Under the pieces are notes generated by a model that saw only the letters and a list, made by a program, of their open reading frames with translations, searched no databases and was not told the origin of the DNA. This document shows, piece after piece, positions 36,017 to 44,847 of a DNA stretch of 64,000 nt. Each line of letters begins with the position of its first letter. Within the stretch, counting starts at the first letter, position 1. This DNA comes from Maribacter sp. (GTDB lineage: Bacteria > Bacteroidota > Bacteroidia > Flavobacteriales > Flavobacteriaceae), in contig DRFI01000020.1 in assembly GCA_011050675.1 (NCBI GenBank), positions 558,001 to 622,000 of the forward strand, read 5' to 3'. Position numbers and translations under genes: made by a program.

Positions 36017-38737
36017 ATGTTTAAAGAAATATTATTTTATGCATTTTTTTTATTGTTTTCATGCGGTCTTCTAGCTCAAGTAGAAATTCGTATTAAAAAT
36101 GATAATGCATTGCGTAATATGACGCCAGCTTCTAAACATACTATTGTTGCAGAGGTAGAGAATACATCGAACAAAACACATTATATAAGAACCATATTAG
36201 ACTTAGAAGACAACTGGGAAATTATTTCAGGTGGTACCGTAGGCAACTTACTACCTTATCAAAAAAAATCCATATTCATAACTATTTATGTACCCAGCAA
36301 CGTCAGTCCTGGAAAACGTAAGGCACAACTACATTTGGTTACTGCAGAAAAAGCCATTCTACAATCCATTTCTTTAGATATTATCGTTCCTGAATATCAT
36401 CGCCTAGTCATAAACAAACTATCATCGCCAGAACTTGTTATTGCCGGAGAAACAATTGAAAATAAATTCGAAATTCTAAACAAAGGAAACGTTGATGAGA
36501 ATATTATACTTTACACAGGAAACGACCTAAAAGAAGGTACTACAAGAGAGGTTTTAGCAGATTCTTCATTAGTCATAACAATTACCAAGGAAACAGATAA
36601 AAACTTCGGTAAAATACGAACTGAAAATATTCATTTAAATATTGTTAGAGTAGGTGACACAAAAGAAACGATAAGAGGATATGCAACAACCAAAGTTTAT
36701 CCTATTAAAATGGATAAGGAAGATGATTTCTTCAGATTTCCTATAGAAGCCAGCGTTTATTACAATACCATTTATTCTCAAGACAACAAGTTTTCATCCT
36801 TTTTAGTAGAGGCTCGCGGAGATGGATATTTTGACCAGGATAAAATTCACTTTTTTGATTTTATAATTAGAACCCCAAACCAAAATACAATTAACCGCTT
36901 TGGTATGAACGACCAATATAGTTTTGAATATGATTACAACAATGAATTCAATGTTATTCTTGGAGATTATAGTTACCGACCGAATAGGTTGGGTTTTATA
37001 AGCAGATATGGCTTTGGACTTAAATTAGATTACAAGTTTAAAAACACAACGATAACAGGGTTCTATTCAAAACCAAGGTTAGCTTTTTCATATAGCGAAT
37101 CTTTGGTAGGATTTAAAATTCAGAACCAAGTATCAACTACTTTTAATATTGCCGCCTCGCTATCACAATCTAAAGAGAATGTTTTAATTGATAGGCGAAT
37201 ATCGCCCGAGGTAGAAATGCAAACTGGTCAAATTCTTGTTTTAGAGTCCAATTATAAAACCGACCAAACAATTATAAACCATGAATCATCTATTAGTCTT
37301 TCAGATTCCAAAGTAGGCACGGCACATGATTTAAGAGTAAATCAAAAATATGGCGATTTCAATTATAACGGAAATTTGACCATAGCAGGTAAAAATTATT
37401 TTGGCGGTCTAGGTAATAGTTTTAGGTATTCTAACAGTTTAAATTATTTTCAAAAAAAGTGGGGACTAAGTGCAGGTCAGGCATTATCGAGAATTAACGA
37501 ACGATATAATCCCATATACTCCCTTCCCGAACCTTTTTATGAAAACTACTTCATATCCGGTAATTATAAAATAAACCAACAAAACCATACCAATATAAGG
37601 TTTAGTAATGTTCTGCGTGAAGACAAGCAGCTAGAAAAGAGTTATCATTACAAAGAGTATGGTTTCGATTACACTTATAGATATTTAAATCAAGGGTTAA
37701 GCTTATCTTTTAATGGTAGGGTGTCAAAAACAAGAAACCTATTAGGCTTCGATACATCTTACAAAAGTACTTATGGTCATAATCTTAGTGGATCATACCA
37801 AATATCCCCCACCTTTGGTTTACGTGCCAATTTAAATCATAACTACACAAATAGGTATGGAGCTTCTGGTAATGTTACCAATTTTTATAACTACGGATTA
37901 GGTTTTAATCTAAACCTTAGAGGTAGATTAAATTTATCTGCTATGTATAATAGTGGATTTAGCCCAGAGCAAGACTATTTACAGAGAGATTTCATAAACC
38001 TCAACTTTAGTACCAAAATAAATAAGGTACACAGGCTATCTGCAAGACTAAATTATTTTGAAAATGTATTGGCGTCAAACAATAAAGAAGTATTCAGTTA
38101 CTTAAAATACACCTATTCTTTTGGAGCCCCTCTAAAAAGAGTAAATTGGAGAGGTTCAATGACAGGTACCATTAGCGCAAAAGATACTAGTATTAATATC
38201 AATAAAATTAAACTAAACGCAACAGGTAAAGATTCCTATACAGACGCATTTGGCAATTTTGAAATTAAAAACCTTCCACTAGGTAATAATTTTATAATGT
38301 TAGATGAATCTACACTACCGTTCGGCGTTGTTGCCACCCAAAAAATTCCGTTGGCTGTTGAAATTGAAAAAGACGAAATAGCACAATTAAAAATAGAACT
38401 TGTAAGAGCCGCCACTTTGAATGGAAAATTGAAAATAGACGATTTAATAAATGTAAACACTAGCATCGATTTACATGGGTACATAAAGCTTGAAGGAGTA
38501 AGTCATACTTATTATACAGAGTCTAAAAAAGACGGATCTTTCTCTATAAAATTAATTGTGCCAGGAAACTACAAGATTGAAATTATGAGATTAAAAAACG
38601 ACCATGATTTAAAACCAATTAATAAAATACAACATGTTATAATAAAAGAGGGCGAAACATTGATTACTGATATTACTTTAAAAAAGAAAAAGAGAGTCGT
38701 TAAGTTTAAACAATCTCAATTTTCAATAAAAATGTAA
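36017..38737 (+). CDS. Usher-like outer-membrane beta-barrel protein
   Basis: This 906-residue protein has a signal peptide ending LLAQ. Residues about 25-240 are Ig-like strands (VEIRIKNDNALRNM, ATTKVYPIKMD). About 245-720 show a long series of aromatic-ended alternating strands typical of a large outer-membrane barrel (GDYSYRPNRLGF, GFDYTYRYLNQGLSLSFNGRV). About 725-890 are carboxypeptidase-regulatory or Ig-like repeats (TDAFGNFEIKNLPLGNNFIML). The order of N domain, barrel and C-terminal Ig domains resembles fimbrial ushers, but no PapC-type motif is certain. It probably exports the neighbouring subunits. Confidence 0.58.
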   Translation: MFKEILFYAFFLLFSCGLLAQVEIRIKNDNALRNMTPASKHTIVAEVENTSNKTHYIRTILDLEDNWEIISGGTVGNLLPYQKKSIFITIYVPSNVSPGKRKAQLHLVTAEKAILQSISLDIIVPEYHRLVINKLSSPELVIAGETIENKFEILNKGNVDENIILYTGNDLKEGTTREVLADSSLVITITKETDKNFGKIRTENIHLNIVRVGDTKETIRGYATTKVYPIKMDKEDDFFRFPIEASVYYNTIYSQDNKFSSFLVEARGDGYFDQDKIHFFDFIIRTPNQNTINRFGMNDQYSFEYDYNNEFNVILGDYSYRPNRLGFISRYGFGLKLDYKFKNTTITGFYSKPRLAFSYSESLVGFKIQNQVSTTFNIAASLSQSKENVLIDRRISPEVEMQTGQILVLESNYKTDQTIINHESSISLSDSKVGTAHDLRVNQKYGDFNYNGNLTIAGKNYFGGLGNSFRYSNSLNYFQKKWGLSAGQALSRINERYNPIYSLPEPFYENYFISGNYKINQQNHTNIRFSNVLREDKQLEKSYHYKEYGFDYTYRYLNQGLSLSFNGRVSKTRNLLGFDTSYKSTYGHNLSGSYQISPTFGLRANLNHNYTNRYGASGNVTNFYNYGLGFNLNLRGRLNLSAMYNSGFSPEQDYLQRDFINLNFSTKINKVHRLSARLNYFENVLASNNKEVFSYLKYTYSFGAPLKRVNWRGSMTGTISAKDTSININKIKLNATGKDSYTDAFGNFEIKNLPLGNNFIMLDESTLPFGVVATQKIPLAVEIEKDEIAQLKIELVRAATLNGKLKIDDLINVNTSIDLHGYIKLEGVSHTYYTESKKDGSFSIKLIVPGNYKIEIMRLKNDHDLKPINKIQHVIIKEGETLITDITLKKKKRVVKFKQSQFSIKM

Positions 38738-38739
38738 GT

Positions 38740-39330
38740 ATGGTGAAAATTATATGTACTTTATTTTTGTTCTTGTGCACTGGTTCTCTCATTGCTCAAG
38801 AAACCCTGGACGCCAGTGATCCAAGCAATTTTGTTATTGGAGGTGCACAAGGTTTCCAAACCTTTAGCATGAACCTTTTAGAAGTCCAAATAATAGACGT
38901 TGAACCTGAAATTAACAACACCATTTCTTTTACTGTTGACCCAAGTACTCTTGAGGCAGGCTTACCCGTATTTGCGGGAGCAGGTGGTGCGGAAAATGAA
39001 GATCTATGGCTAAATATAACCTCTAGATCTGCTAATTTAAATACATACAATGCACAAGTTTACAGTAATCAACCCGTACCAGCGGGTTTCGAAATTAAAA
39101 TTGAGATTTTAAATAACCTAAGTGTAGATGGTACAGGTGATACTGGTATTGCCAGTACAAGTGAATTTACATTAAGTGAGGTTCCATCAATCATTATAAC
39201 AGATATTGCTAGAGGGTTTACAAACGATGGGATAAATAAAGGATTTCAATTACGCTACACTATAACAAACTCTAGTGGTGGTTCTTTACCTGTTGGCTTT
39301 GAAGTTGTTTATGAACTCGTATTAAATTAA
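38740..39330 (+). CDS. Secreted pilin-like protein, second subunit candidate
   Basis: This 196-residue protein has a signal peptide (MVKIICTLFLFLCTGSLIAQ) and starts 2 bases after the usher-like stop. It shows all-beta character, with FSMNLLEVQIIDVEPEINNTISF, LWLNITSRSANLN and a final strand, GFEVVYELVLN, resembling the protein at 34499. The alternating C-terminal strand could serve in strand exchange between subunits (inference). It is tightly coupled to both neighbours, with 2-base gaps. Confidence 0.58.
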   Translation: MVKIICTLFLFLCTGSLIAQETLDASDPSNFVIGGAQGFQTFSMNLLEVQIIDVEPEINNTISFTVDPSTLEAGLPVFAGAGGAENEDLWLNITSRSANLNTYNAQVYSNQPVPAGFEIKIEILNNLSVDGTGDTGIASTSEFTLSEVPSIIITDIARGFTNDGINKGFQLRYTITNSSGGSLPVGFEVVYELVLN

Positions 39331-39332
39331 TT

Positions 39333-39908
39333 ATGAAAATATTTTTAAAATACATCCTCATTTTTTGTTGTACGTATAGTTGCTTGGGTCAATTATTACC
39401 TGGCACCTTATATGGCACGGCGGGTCCAACCTATTCGCAAACATTAGGTGACCTAGTAAGTGAAGCTGGTGAAGACGATGGCACGGTAGCCTACGAAACT
39501 GGCGCTAGTGAAGTTCAAATAACTTATAGGTTAGACCCAGGCACCCTTACCAGTTCTGCCTATAACTGTTCTGCTAATGTTTACAAATATAAAGTGTTCA
39601 TGCATTTACAAAATGCGCCTGTAGGTTTGGTTTTAGAGGCAAGAACCTTTGCCAACGCAGGTACACGTTACCCATTAAGTATTAGCTATGATAGTTTTCC
39701 ACTAATTGGACCAAGAAATCTTTATCCTGAAAACGGGGGTGATTATATTATTTTACCAGAAGACAATACAGCTGCTATAAAAGTTTTTGAATTTATTGGT
39801 TGCCGCGATAATATTCCTATTCAATTTAGAGTCGCAGCAAGTGTTCTAAGCGAACCAGGCGTATCAAATACTGAAATATATTACACAATTACAGGTAGTC
39901 TTAATTAA
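39333..39908 (+). CDS. Secreted protein, possible tip or adhesin subunit
   Basis: This 191-residue protein has a signal peptide (MKIFLKYILIFCCTYSCLG). The mature part is beta-rich with two cysteines, in YNCSANVYKYKVF and FIGCRDNIPIQF, that could form a disulphide. It ends in the alternating strand TEIYYTITGSLN like the other subunit candidates. The last base of its stop overlaps the start of the right direct repeat at 39908, so the island boundary falls right at this gene. No enzyme motif is seen. Confidence 0.55.
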   Translation: MKIFLKYILIFCCTYSCLGQLLPGTLYGTAGPTYSQTLGDLVSEAGEDDGTVAYETGASEVQITYRLDPGTLTSSAYNCSANVYKYKVFMHLQNAPVGLVLEARTFANAGTRYPLSISYDSFPLIGPRNLYPENGGDYIILPEDNTAAIKVFEFIGCRDNIPIQFRVAASVLSEPGVSNTEIYYTITGSLN

Positions 39909-39973
39909 CAAAAAAGGCTCCCATAACTGGAAACCTTTTTACGTGGAGAATACCGGATTCGAACCGGTGACCT
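39908..39973. repeat. Right 66-base direct repeat (attR-like) within the tRNA-Ala locus
   Basis: This matches 33901-33966 in the same orientation with three mismatches, all in the terminator part. It covers the tRNA terminator (39908-39943) and the last 30 bases of the tRNA gene. The intact tRNA lies on this side, so this is the reconstructed gene end after integration. Confidence 0.8.
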
Positions 39974-40017
39974 CTTGCCTGCCAGGCAAGCGCTCTAGCC
40001 AACTGAGCTAATCCCCC
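39944..40017 (-). tRNA. tRNA-Ala (anticodon GGC)
   Basis: The 74-base cloverleaf on the minus strand has acceptor GGGGGAT paired with ATTCTCC, including the G3-U70 pair that marks alanine tRNAs. Its D arm is GCTCAGTTGGCTAGAGC, the anticodon loop CTGGCAG lies in a GCTTGC/GCAAG-type stem, and the T arm is CCGGTTCGAATCCGG. CCA is not encoded; CG follows the discriminator A. A terminator hairpin with T-run follows within 39909-39940. It is the target of the island to its left. Confidence 0.95.
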
Positions 40018-40070
40018 AATTTTCAAGAGAATCAAAGGAAATACATTTTAACAACGTATCAAAGTACTAC

Positions 40071-40868
40071 CTAATCTTTCTTTACACTAAGCACCAATAC
40101 CGGTACTGGAGCATAAAATTCTGATTTTGAAATGGTACTTTTCTCCCATAATTTTTTGAAAAAACCACGTTTTCTTCTAAAAACACAAAGCAAATCTGGG
40201 TGAGCTGCTTGAAAATGCTCTAATACACCATGGTATGTGGTTGAATTATCAGTAAACGTCATTTGAGAACTGATATCCATTAAAGCAGTGTTTATTTTTA
40301 AATCGTCATCTGTATACCCTGGTGTTTTCACCATCAATAAATTCACACATGCATTATGCTTATTCTTAATCTCTATTAACGGATCAAGAATTCTCTTTCT
40401 TTTTAGAATACCAGATTTAAAAGCAACCAAAATGCTCTTAAACTCTTTATAAGAAGTTCCTTTTGGCACTATCAATGTAGGAATGTTAGTTCTTTTTATA
40501 ATGGCTCCAGAGGTTTGCCCTAAATAGTTCTCTTCTTGAATATCGTTACTTCTAGGAGCTAAAATGATAAGGTCTATACCTATTCCCTTATCAATTTCTT
40601 TTAGTCCGTCTTTTAGCTCACCATTAAAGCTTGCTATTTTTATAGAAACCTTTTTGGTATCTACTCTTCCAATAACTTCCTTTAATCTTTCTTTAGAATT
40701 TTCGGCTATTTTTTGTGTAACGTTTGTAAGTGTTCCTGTTTTTCCGGTTACGTTGAAAACGTCCATTACATATATTTCTGCCCCAAAAGCTTCTGCAAAA
40801 TCCACTGCATATTGTAAAGTTTCGTTAGCATTTGTAGAGGTCCCAATAGGAACAAGAATATTCATCAT
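40071..40868 (-). CDS. Universal stress protein (UspA) family protein
   Basis: This 265-residue cytosolic protein has an N-terminal Usp fold: MNILVPIGTSTNANETLQYAVDFAEAFGAEIYVMDVF and IIKRTNIPTLIVPKGTSY near residue 140. The second half resembles a degenerate Usp domain and ends YAPVPVLVLSVKKD. The classic ATP-binding G-2x-G-9x-G pattern is not clear. Its role in the stress response is known only in general terms for the family. Confidence 0.85.
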   Translation of the reverse strand: MMNILVPIGTSTNANETLQYAVDFAEAFGAEIYVMDVFNVTGKTGTLTNVTQKIAENSKERLKEVIGRVDTKKVSIKIASFNGELKDGLKEIDKGIGIDLIILAPRSNDIQEENYLGQTSGAIIKRTNIPTLIVPKGTSYKEFKSILVAFKSGILKRKRILDPLIEIKNKHNACVNLLMVKTPGYTDDDLKINTALMDISSQMTFTDNSTTYHGVLEHFQAAHPDLLCVFRRKRGFFKKLWEKSTISKSEFYAPVPVLVLSVKKD

Positions 40869-40921
40869 GATAAAAAGTGTTGATTATAACTCTAAATTTA
40901 CAATTTAATTAAATTGCTTCA

Positions 40922-41422
40922 ATGATAGAACCCGCAAAGATATCGCAAATACCCAAAATTTTATCCATGACCGATGCCTGTAGAATTGCAATGGAAGCAA
41001 ATGGCATTTATCAATGGACAACAGCATACCCATCTAAGCAAGCATTTGAAAAGGATATAGAACGCAATGAACTTTATGTTTTATTACAGGATAATGAAAT
41101 AGTAGGTTGCGTTGTTATTTCATTATTTATGGATGAAGAATACCGATCGGTAAACTGGTTGACAGAAAACACCAATAATTATTACATTCATCGTTTAGGG
41201 GTGCACCCTAAATATCAAGGCAAAGGTTTTGCCCAGCAATTAATGGCTTTCGCAGAAAACTTTGCTAGAGAAAATAATGCCCTATCGGTTAGGTTAGATA
41301 CCTTTAGCCAAAATAAGAGAAATCAGAAATTTTACGAGCAACGTGGCTATGCCAAATTAGGGGATATCTTTTTTCCGAAGCAAAGCCAACATCCTTTTCA
41401 TTGCTACGAACTCGTATTATAG
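40922..41422 (+). CDS. GNAT family N-acetyltransferase
   Basis: This 166-residue protein has acetyl-CoA-binding motif A, LGVHPKYQGKGFAQQLMAFAENFA, and a late strand/Tyr region, NQKFYEQRGYAKLGDI, typical of GNAT enzymes that acetylate small amines or proteins. Substrate unknown. It is followed 13 bases later by the MATE gene, likely in the same transcript. Confidence 0.88.
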   Translation: MIEPAKISQIPKILSMTDACRIAMEANGIYQWTTAYPSKQAFEKDIERNELYVLLQDNEIVGCVVISLFMDEEYRSVNWLTENTNNYYIHRLGVHPKYQGKGFAQQLMAFAENFARENNALSVRLDTFSQNKRNQKFYEQRGYAKLGDIFFPKQSQHPFHCYELVL

Positions 41423-41434
41423 AAACTATATTTT

Positions 41435-42769
41435 TTGAAAACGTCCGTTAACTTTAAATCTATAAATGCCTTAGCCATTCCTGCTACTATTGCCGGTATA
41501 GCCGAACCTTTATTGTCCATAACAGATACGGCCATTGTAGGGAATATTCCCGTTGACGGATTAGAATCTTTAGCTGCCGCTGGTATTGTAGGTTCTTTTC
41601 TTTCTATGCTCATCTGGATTCTTGGGCAAACCAGAAGTGCTATTTCAGCAATTATTTCTCAGTATTTAGGCGCTGGTAGATTAGAAGAAGTTAAAACATT
41701 ACCCGCACAAGCCATTTACCTCAACATTGCTTTGAGCATACTTGTTTTACTCTCTACCATATTTGTAATTCAAGAAATATTCGAGCTTTTAAATGCTAAA
41801 GGAAAAATACTTCAATACTGTATTAGTTACTATTCTATTCGCGTTTGGGGATTTCCATTAACCTTGTTTGTATTTGCCGTAATGGGTATATTTAGGGGAC
41901 TACAGAATACGTACTGGCCAATGGTCATTGCCATAACAGGAGCCGTATTAAATGTAATTCTTGATTTTGCCTTTGTATATGGTATTGAAGGGTTCATACC
42001 CGCCATGTATTTAGATGGTGCTGCTTATGCAAGTTTGCTGGCACAAGGAATAATGGCGATCATGGCATTTTATTTACTTTGGACAAAGACAGATATTAGC
42101 CTAAAACTAAAATTACCAATGCATCCAGAATTAGGTCGGTTAATCATCATGAGCCTAAATCTATTCGTACGTGCCATTGCCCTCAATACCGCTCTTATAC
42201 TTGCTGTACGAGAGGCAACTGCTCTTGGTGATAAATACATTGGTGCGCATACCATTGCTATAAATCTTTGGCTATTTTCTGCCTTTTTTATAGATGGTTA
42301 CGGTGCGGCCGGCAATATTATGGGCGGCAGGTTATTGGGAGAAAAGAACTATGATGAACTTTGGGTTCTCGTCAAAAAAATAACAAGATACGGTCTCTTA
42401 GTAAGTGTAGTTATCATGGCACTAGCGACAATTTTCTACAAACCCTTGGGAAGCCTATTTTCTAACGAGAGTATAGTGCTATCTGCTTTTTACGGCGTCT
42501 TTTATATTATTATTCTAGGGCTTCCTGTAAATACAATTGCCTTTGTTCTTGATGGCGTTTTTAAAGGTCTAGGTGAAATGAAATATTTACGAAACACCTT
42601 ACTCATAGCTACATTCTTAGGTTTTGTACCAATGCTATTTTTAGGAAAATATCTTAACTGGGGGTTAACGGGAATTTGGCTTGCCTTTACCGTTTGGATG
42701 TTTATACGGGGCGCTGCTTTGGTGTGGAAGTTTAGAAACAAGTTTAAACCTTTATTGCAAAATCCGTAA
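41435..42769 (+). CDS. MATE family efflux transporter
   Basis: This 444-residue inner-membrane protein has 12 hydrophobic helices. It resembles the DinF-like branch of MATE cation/drug antiporters: INALAIPATIAGIAEPLLSITDTAIVG at the N-terminus and FGVMGIFRGLQNTYWP-like VMGIFRGLQNTYWPM centrally. The start is a TTG, 13 bases after the GNAT stop; no ATG is available before the first conserved helix. Exported compounds are unknown. Confidence 0.9.
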   Translation: MKTSVNFKSINALAIPATIAGIAEPLLSITDTAIVGNIPVDGLESLAAAGIVGSFLSMLIWILGQTRSAISAIISQYLGAGRLEEVKTLPAQAIYLNIALSILVLLSTIFVIQEIFELLNAKGKILQYCISYYSIRVWGFPLTLFVFAVMGIFRGLQNTYWPMVIAITGAVLNVILDFAFVYGIEGFIPAMYLDGAAYASLLAQGIMAIMAFYLLWTKTDISLKLKLPMHPELGRLIIMSLNLFVRAIALNTALILAVREATALGDKYIGAHTIAINLWLFSAFFIDGYGAAGNIMGGRLLGEKNYDELWVLVKKITRYGLLVSVVIMALATIFYKPLGSLFSNESIVLSAFYGVFYIIILGLPVNTIAFVLDGVFKGLGEMKYLRNTLLIATFLGFVPMLFLGKYLNWGLTGIWLAFTVWMFIRGAALVWKFRNKFKPLLQNP

Positions 42770-42850
42770 TTTTGCGTGAACAACCTCAGGTCAATCCCAC
42801 GAGGTATTTGTAATACGATTACCTTAATATTTCGAGTCAAATAAAATACT

Positions 42851-43618
42851 ATGGTTACTACAAGAAAGAATGGAAGTTTATATACCCGAATAGATGGTAA
42901 AGTTGCCCATGTAGAATTTGGACACCCTGCCAGTAATTCGTTTGTTTCTGAATTGTTACAACGCCTTACCGACACTATCAATGAACTTTCTGACAACGAA
43001 GCAATAACTGTTATCCTTCTAAAATCTGAAGGAGAAAAAGCATTTTGTGCCGGCGCTTCTTTTGATGAACTTTTAGAGGTCTCTAACCTAGAGGAAGGCA
43101 AAGCATTCTTTAGTGGTTTTGCTCATGTGATCAATGCCATGAGAAAATGTAAAAAAGTAATTGTAGGTCGTGTACATGGTAAAACCGTTGGTGGTGGTGT
43201 TGGTCTTGCCGCTGCTTGTGATTATGTGTACTCTAATGTTAACGCATCAATAAAACTATCGGAACTTAGTATAGGTATTGCTCCTTTAGTTATTGCACCT
43301 GCTGTAGCACGTAAAATAGGAACTGCTGCCTTAGGTGAAATGTCACTAGCTCCTACCGAATGGAAGAGTGCCTATTGGGCTCAAGAAAAAGGACTGTTCT
43401 CTAAAGTATATGACTCTGCACAAGAAATGGATAAAGAACTTGACTTCTTTATACACAAATTAGCGAGCTACAATCCTGATGCTTTAGCCGAATGGAAGAA
43501 AGTTTTATGGGAAGGTACCGACCATTGGGATACCTTATTGACAGACCGCGCTTCTATTACCGGAAAATTAGCACTTTCCGATTTTACTAGAAATGCACTG
43601 TCTAAATTTAAAAAATAA
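42851..43618 (+). CDS. Enoyl-CoA hydratase/isomerase family protein
   Basis: This 255-residue crotonase-fold enzyme has an oxyanion-hole region AFCAGASFDELL and GKTVGGGVGLAAACDYV, with SELSIGIAPLVIAP following. Family members hydrate or isomerise acyl-CoA esters in fatty-acid or amino-acid breakdown. Which reaction this member performs is not clear; the two glutamates of classical hydratases are not both obvious. Confidence 0.88.
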   Translation: MVTTRKNGSLYTRIDGKVAHVEFGHPASNSFVSELLQRLTDTINELSDNEAITVILLKSEGEKAFCAGASFDELLEVSNLEEGKAFFSGFAHVINAMRKCKKVIVGRVHGKTVGGGVGLAAACDYVYSNVNASIKLSELSIGIAPLVIAPAVARKIGTAALGEMSLAPTEWKSAYWAQEKGLFSKVYDSAQEMDKELDFFIHKLASYNPDALAEWKKVLWEGTDHWDTLLTDRASITGKLALSDFTRNALSKFKK

Positions 43619-43662
43619 ACAATAACTGAAACAGCGGTTCGTTCTGTTTCTAAATAATTATT

Positions 43663-43776
43663 ATGGAATTCTTTCAATTTTTAAACGGAAACCTTGTTTT
43701 TCCAGTGCTAGCACTGTCTGTATTGATCATCTATTTTGTAAATAAAGTACGCGCAAAAAGAAAATACAAAAGGTAA
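43663..43776 (+). CDS. Small single-pass membrane protein, 37 residues
   Basis: A 38-codon frame starts at an ATG 45 bases after the enoyl-CoA hydratase stop. The product starts MEFFQFLNGNLVFP, has a hydrophobic segment VLALSVLIIYFV and a basic tail KVRAKRKYKR, the layout of an inner-membrane microprotein with a cytosolic positive tail. No homologue comes to mind. It may be expressed with the upstream gene. Confidence 0.5.
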   Translation: MEFFQFLNGNLVFPVLALSVLIIYFVNKVRAKRKYKR

Positions 43777-43832
43777 TCTAATACCCTACGCAACTATTTT
43801 GCACTTGCACATCTTTTAATAAAGCTGTCTTT

Positions 43833-44258
43833 ATGTACGCAAAACTCTTTCTAGTATTTCTATCCCTATTTCTTGTTGCCTGTAACGACAAAAACGATAC
43901 CGAACTACAAGATTGTTCTATGACCGCTTGCACTCTTAATTTTGTTATTATTACCGTTAGTGTCAAAGACACTTCAGACAATGTGGTGGTGTTAGGTGGT
44001 TACGAGATTATTGAAGAAGTAACTGGAGAAGACATATCGGTAGATTTTAATAATGAAGAATACCAATATTTTAAAGAACAAGGTATTTACCCTGTTCTTA
44101 GTGATGCTTACCGCACTCGATACCAGAATTCTACTGCAACACTTACTTTCAAAGGTTATGTTGCTAATGAAGAAGTTATTAACGAAGCCTATGAAGTTGG
44201 TGCAGACTGCTGCCATATTAGCTTAATCTCTGGAAATACAGAGATTGTTTTAGAATGA
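43833..44258 (+). CDS. Hypothetical lipoprotein
   Basis: This 141-residue protein has a lipoprotein signal (MYAKLFLVFLSLFLVAC). The mature part has four further cysteines (DCSMTACT and ADCCH) and beta-rich character (VVVLGGYEIIEEV, ATLTFKGYV). I do not recognise a family. It is probably anchored to a membrane facing the periplasm. Confidence 0.7.
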   Translation: MYAKLFLVFLSLFLVACNDKNDTELQDCSMTACTLNFVIITVSVKDTSDNVVVLGGYEIIEEVTGEDISVDFNNEEYQYFKEQGIYPVLSDAYRTRYQNSTATLTFKGYVANEEVINEAYEVGADCCHISLISGNTEIVLE

Positions 44259-44314
44259 TTTCTAAGCTATAAATCCTTTCAAAGTTCCCTACCTTTACCA
44301 TATAATAATAGGCT

Positions 44315-44764
44315 ATGAGCAATATTCGTATTACCAAACAATTCAATTTTGAAACCGGTCATGCACTTTACGGTTACGACGGTAAATGTAGAAATGTACA
44401 CGGTCATAGCTATAAATTATCAGTAACTGTTATTGGTCGTCCTATTACCGATACCAGCCATGTAAAATTAGGAATGGTAATAGATTTTAGCGATTTAAAA
44501 AAGATTGTGAAAGAAGATATCGTTGACATCTTTGATCATGCTACTGTTTTCAATAAGAATACACCACACGTAGAACTTGCAAAAGAATTGACAGATAGAG
44601 GGCACAATGTAATTCTAGCCGATTACCAACCTACCAGCGAAAATATGGTTATCGATTTTGCTGCAAAAATACAGTCTAGACTTCCTAAGAACATTTCATT
44701 ATTCTCTCTTAAACTTCAAGAAACCGATACCTCTTTTGCAGAGTGGTATGCCAGCGATAATTAA
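44315..44764 (+). CDS. queD: 6-carboxytetrahydropterin synthase
   Basis: This 149-residue enzyme of the 6-pyruvoyltetrahydropterin synthase/QueD family acts in queuosine precursor synthesis. Visible are the zinc histidines in NFETGHALYGYDGKCRNVHGHSY, with the catalytic cysteine between them, GMVIDFSDLK, FDHATVFN and the C-terminal LQETDTSFAEW. It is a single gene with a TACCTTTA -7-like element shortly upstream. Confidence 0.92.
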   Translation: MSNIRITKQFNFETGHALYGYDGKCRNVHGHSYKLSVTVIGRPITDTSHVKLGMVIDFSDLKKIVKEDIVDIFDHATVFNKNTPHVELAKELTDRGHNVILADYQPTSENMVIDFAAKIQSRLPKNISLFSLKLQETDTSFAEWYASDN

Positions 44765-44847
44765 GTTCAACTAAACTTAACCGTTTACTTTCTTTACATC
44801 GATTAAAATTGTTTTATTTTAAGGGTAATCTCTTAATATGAAATAAC

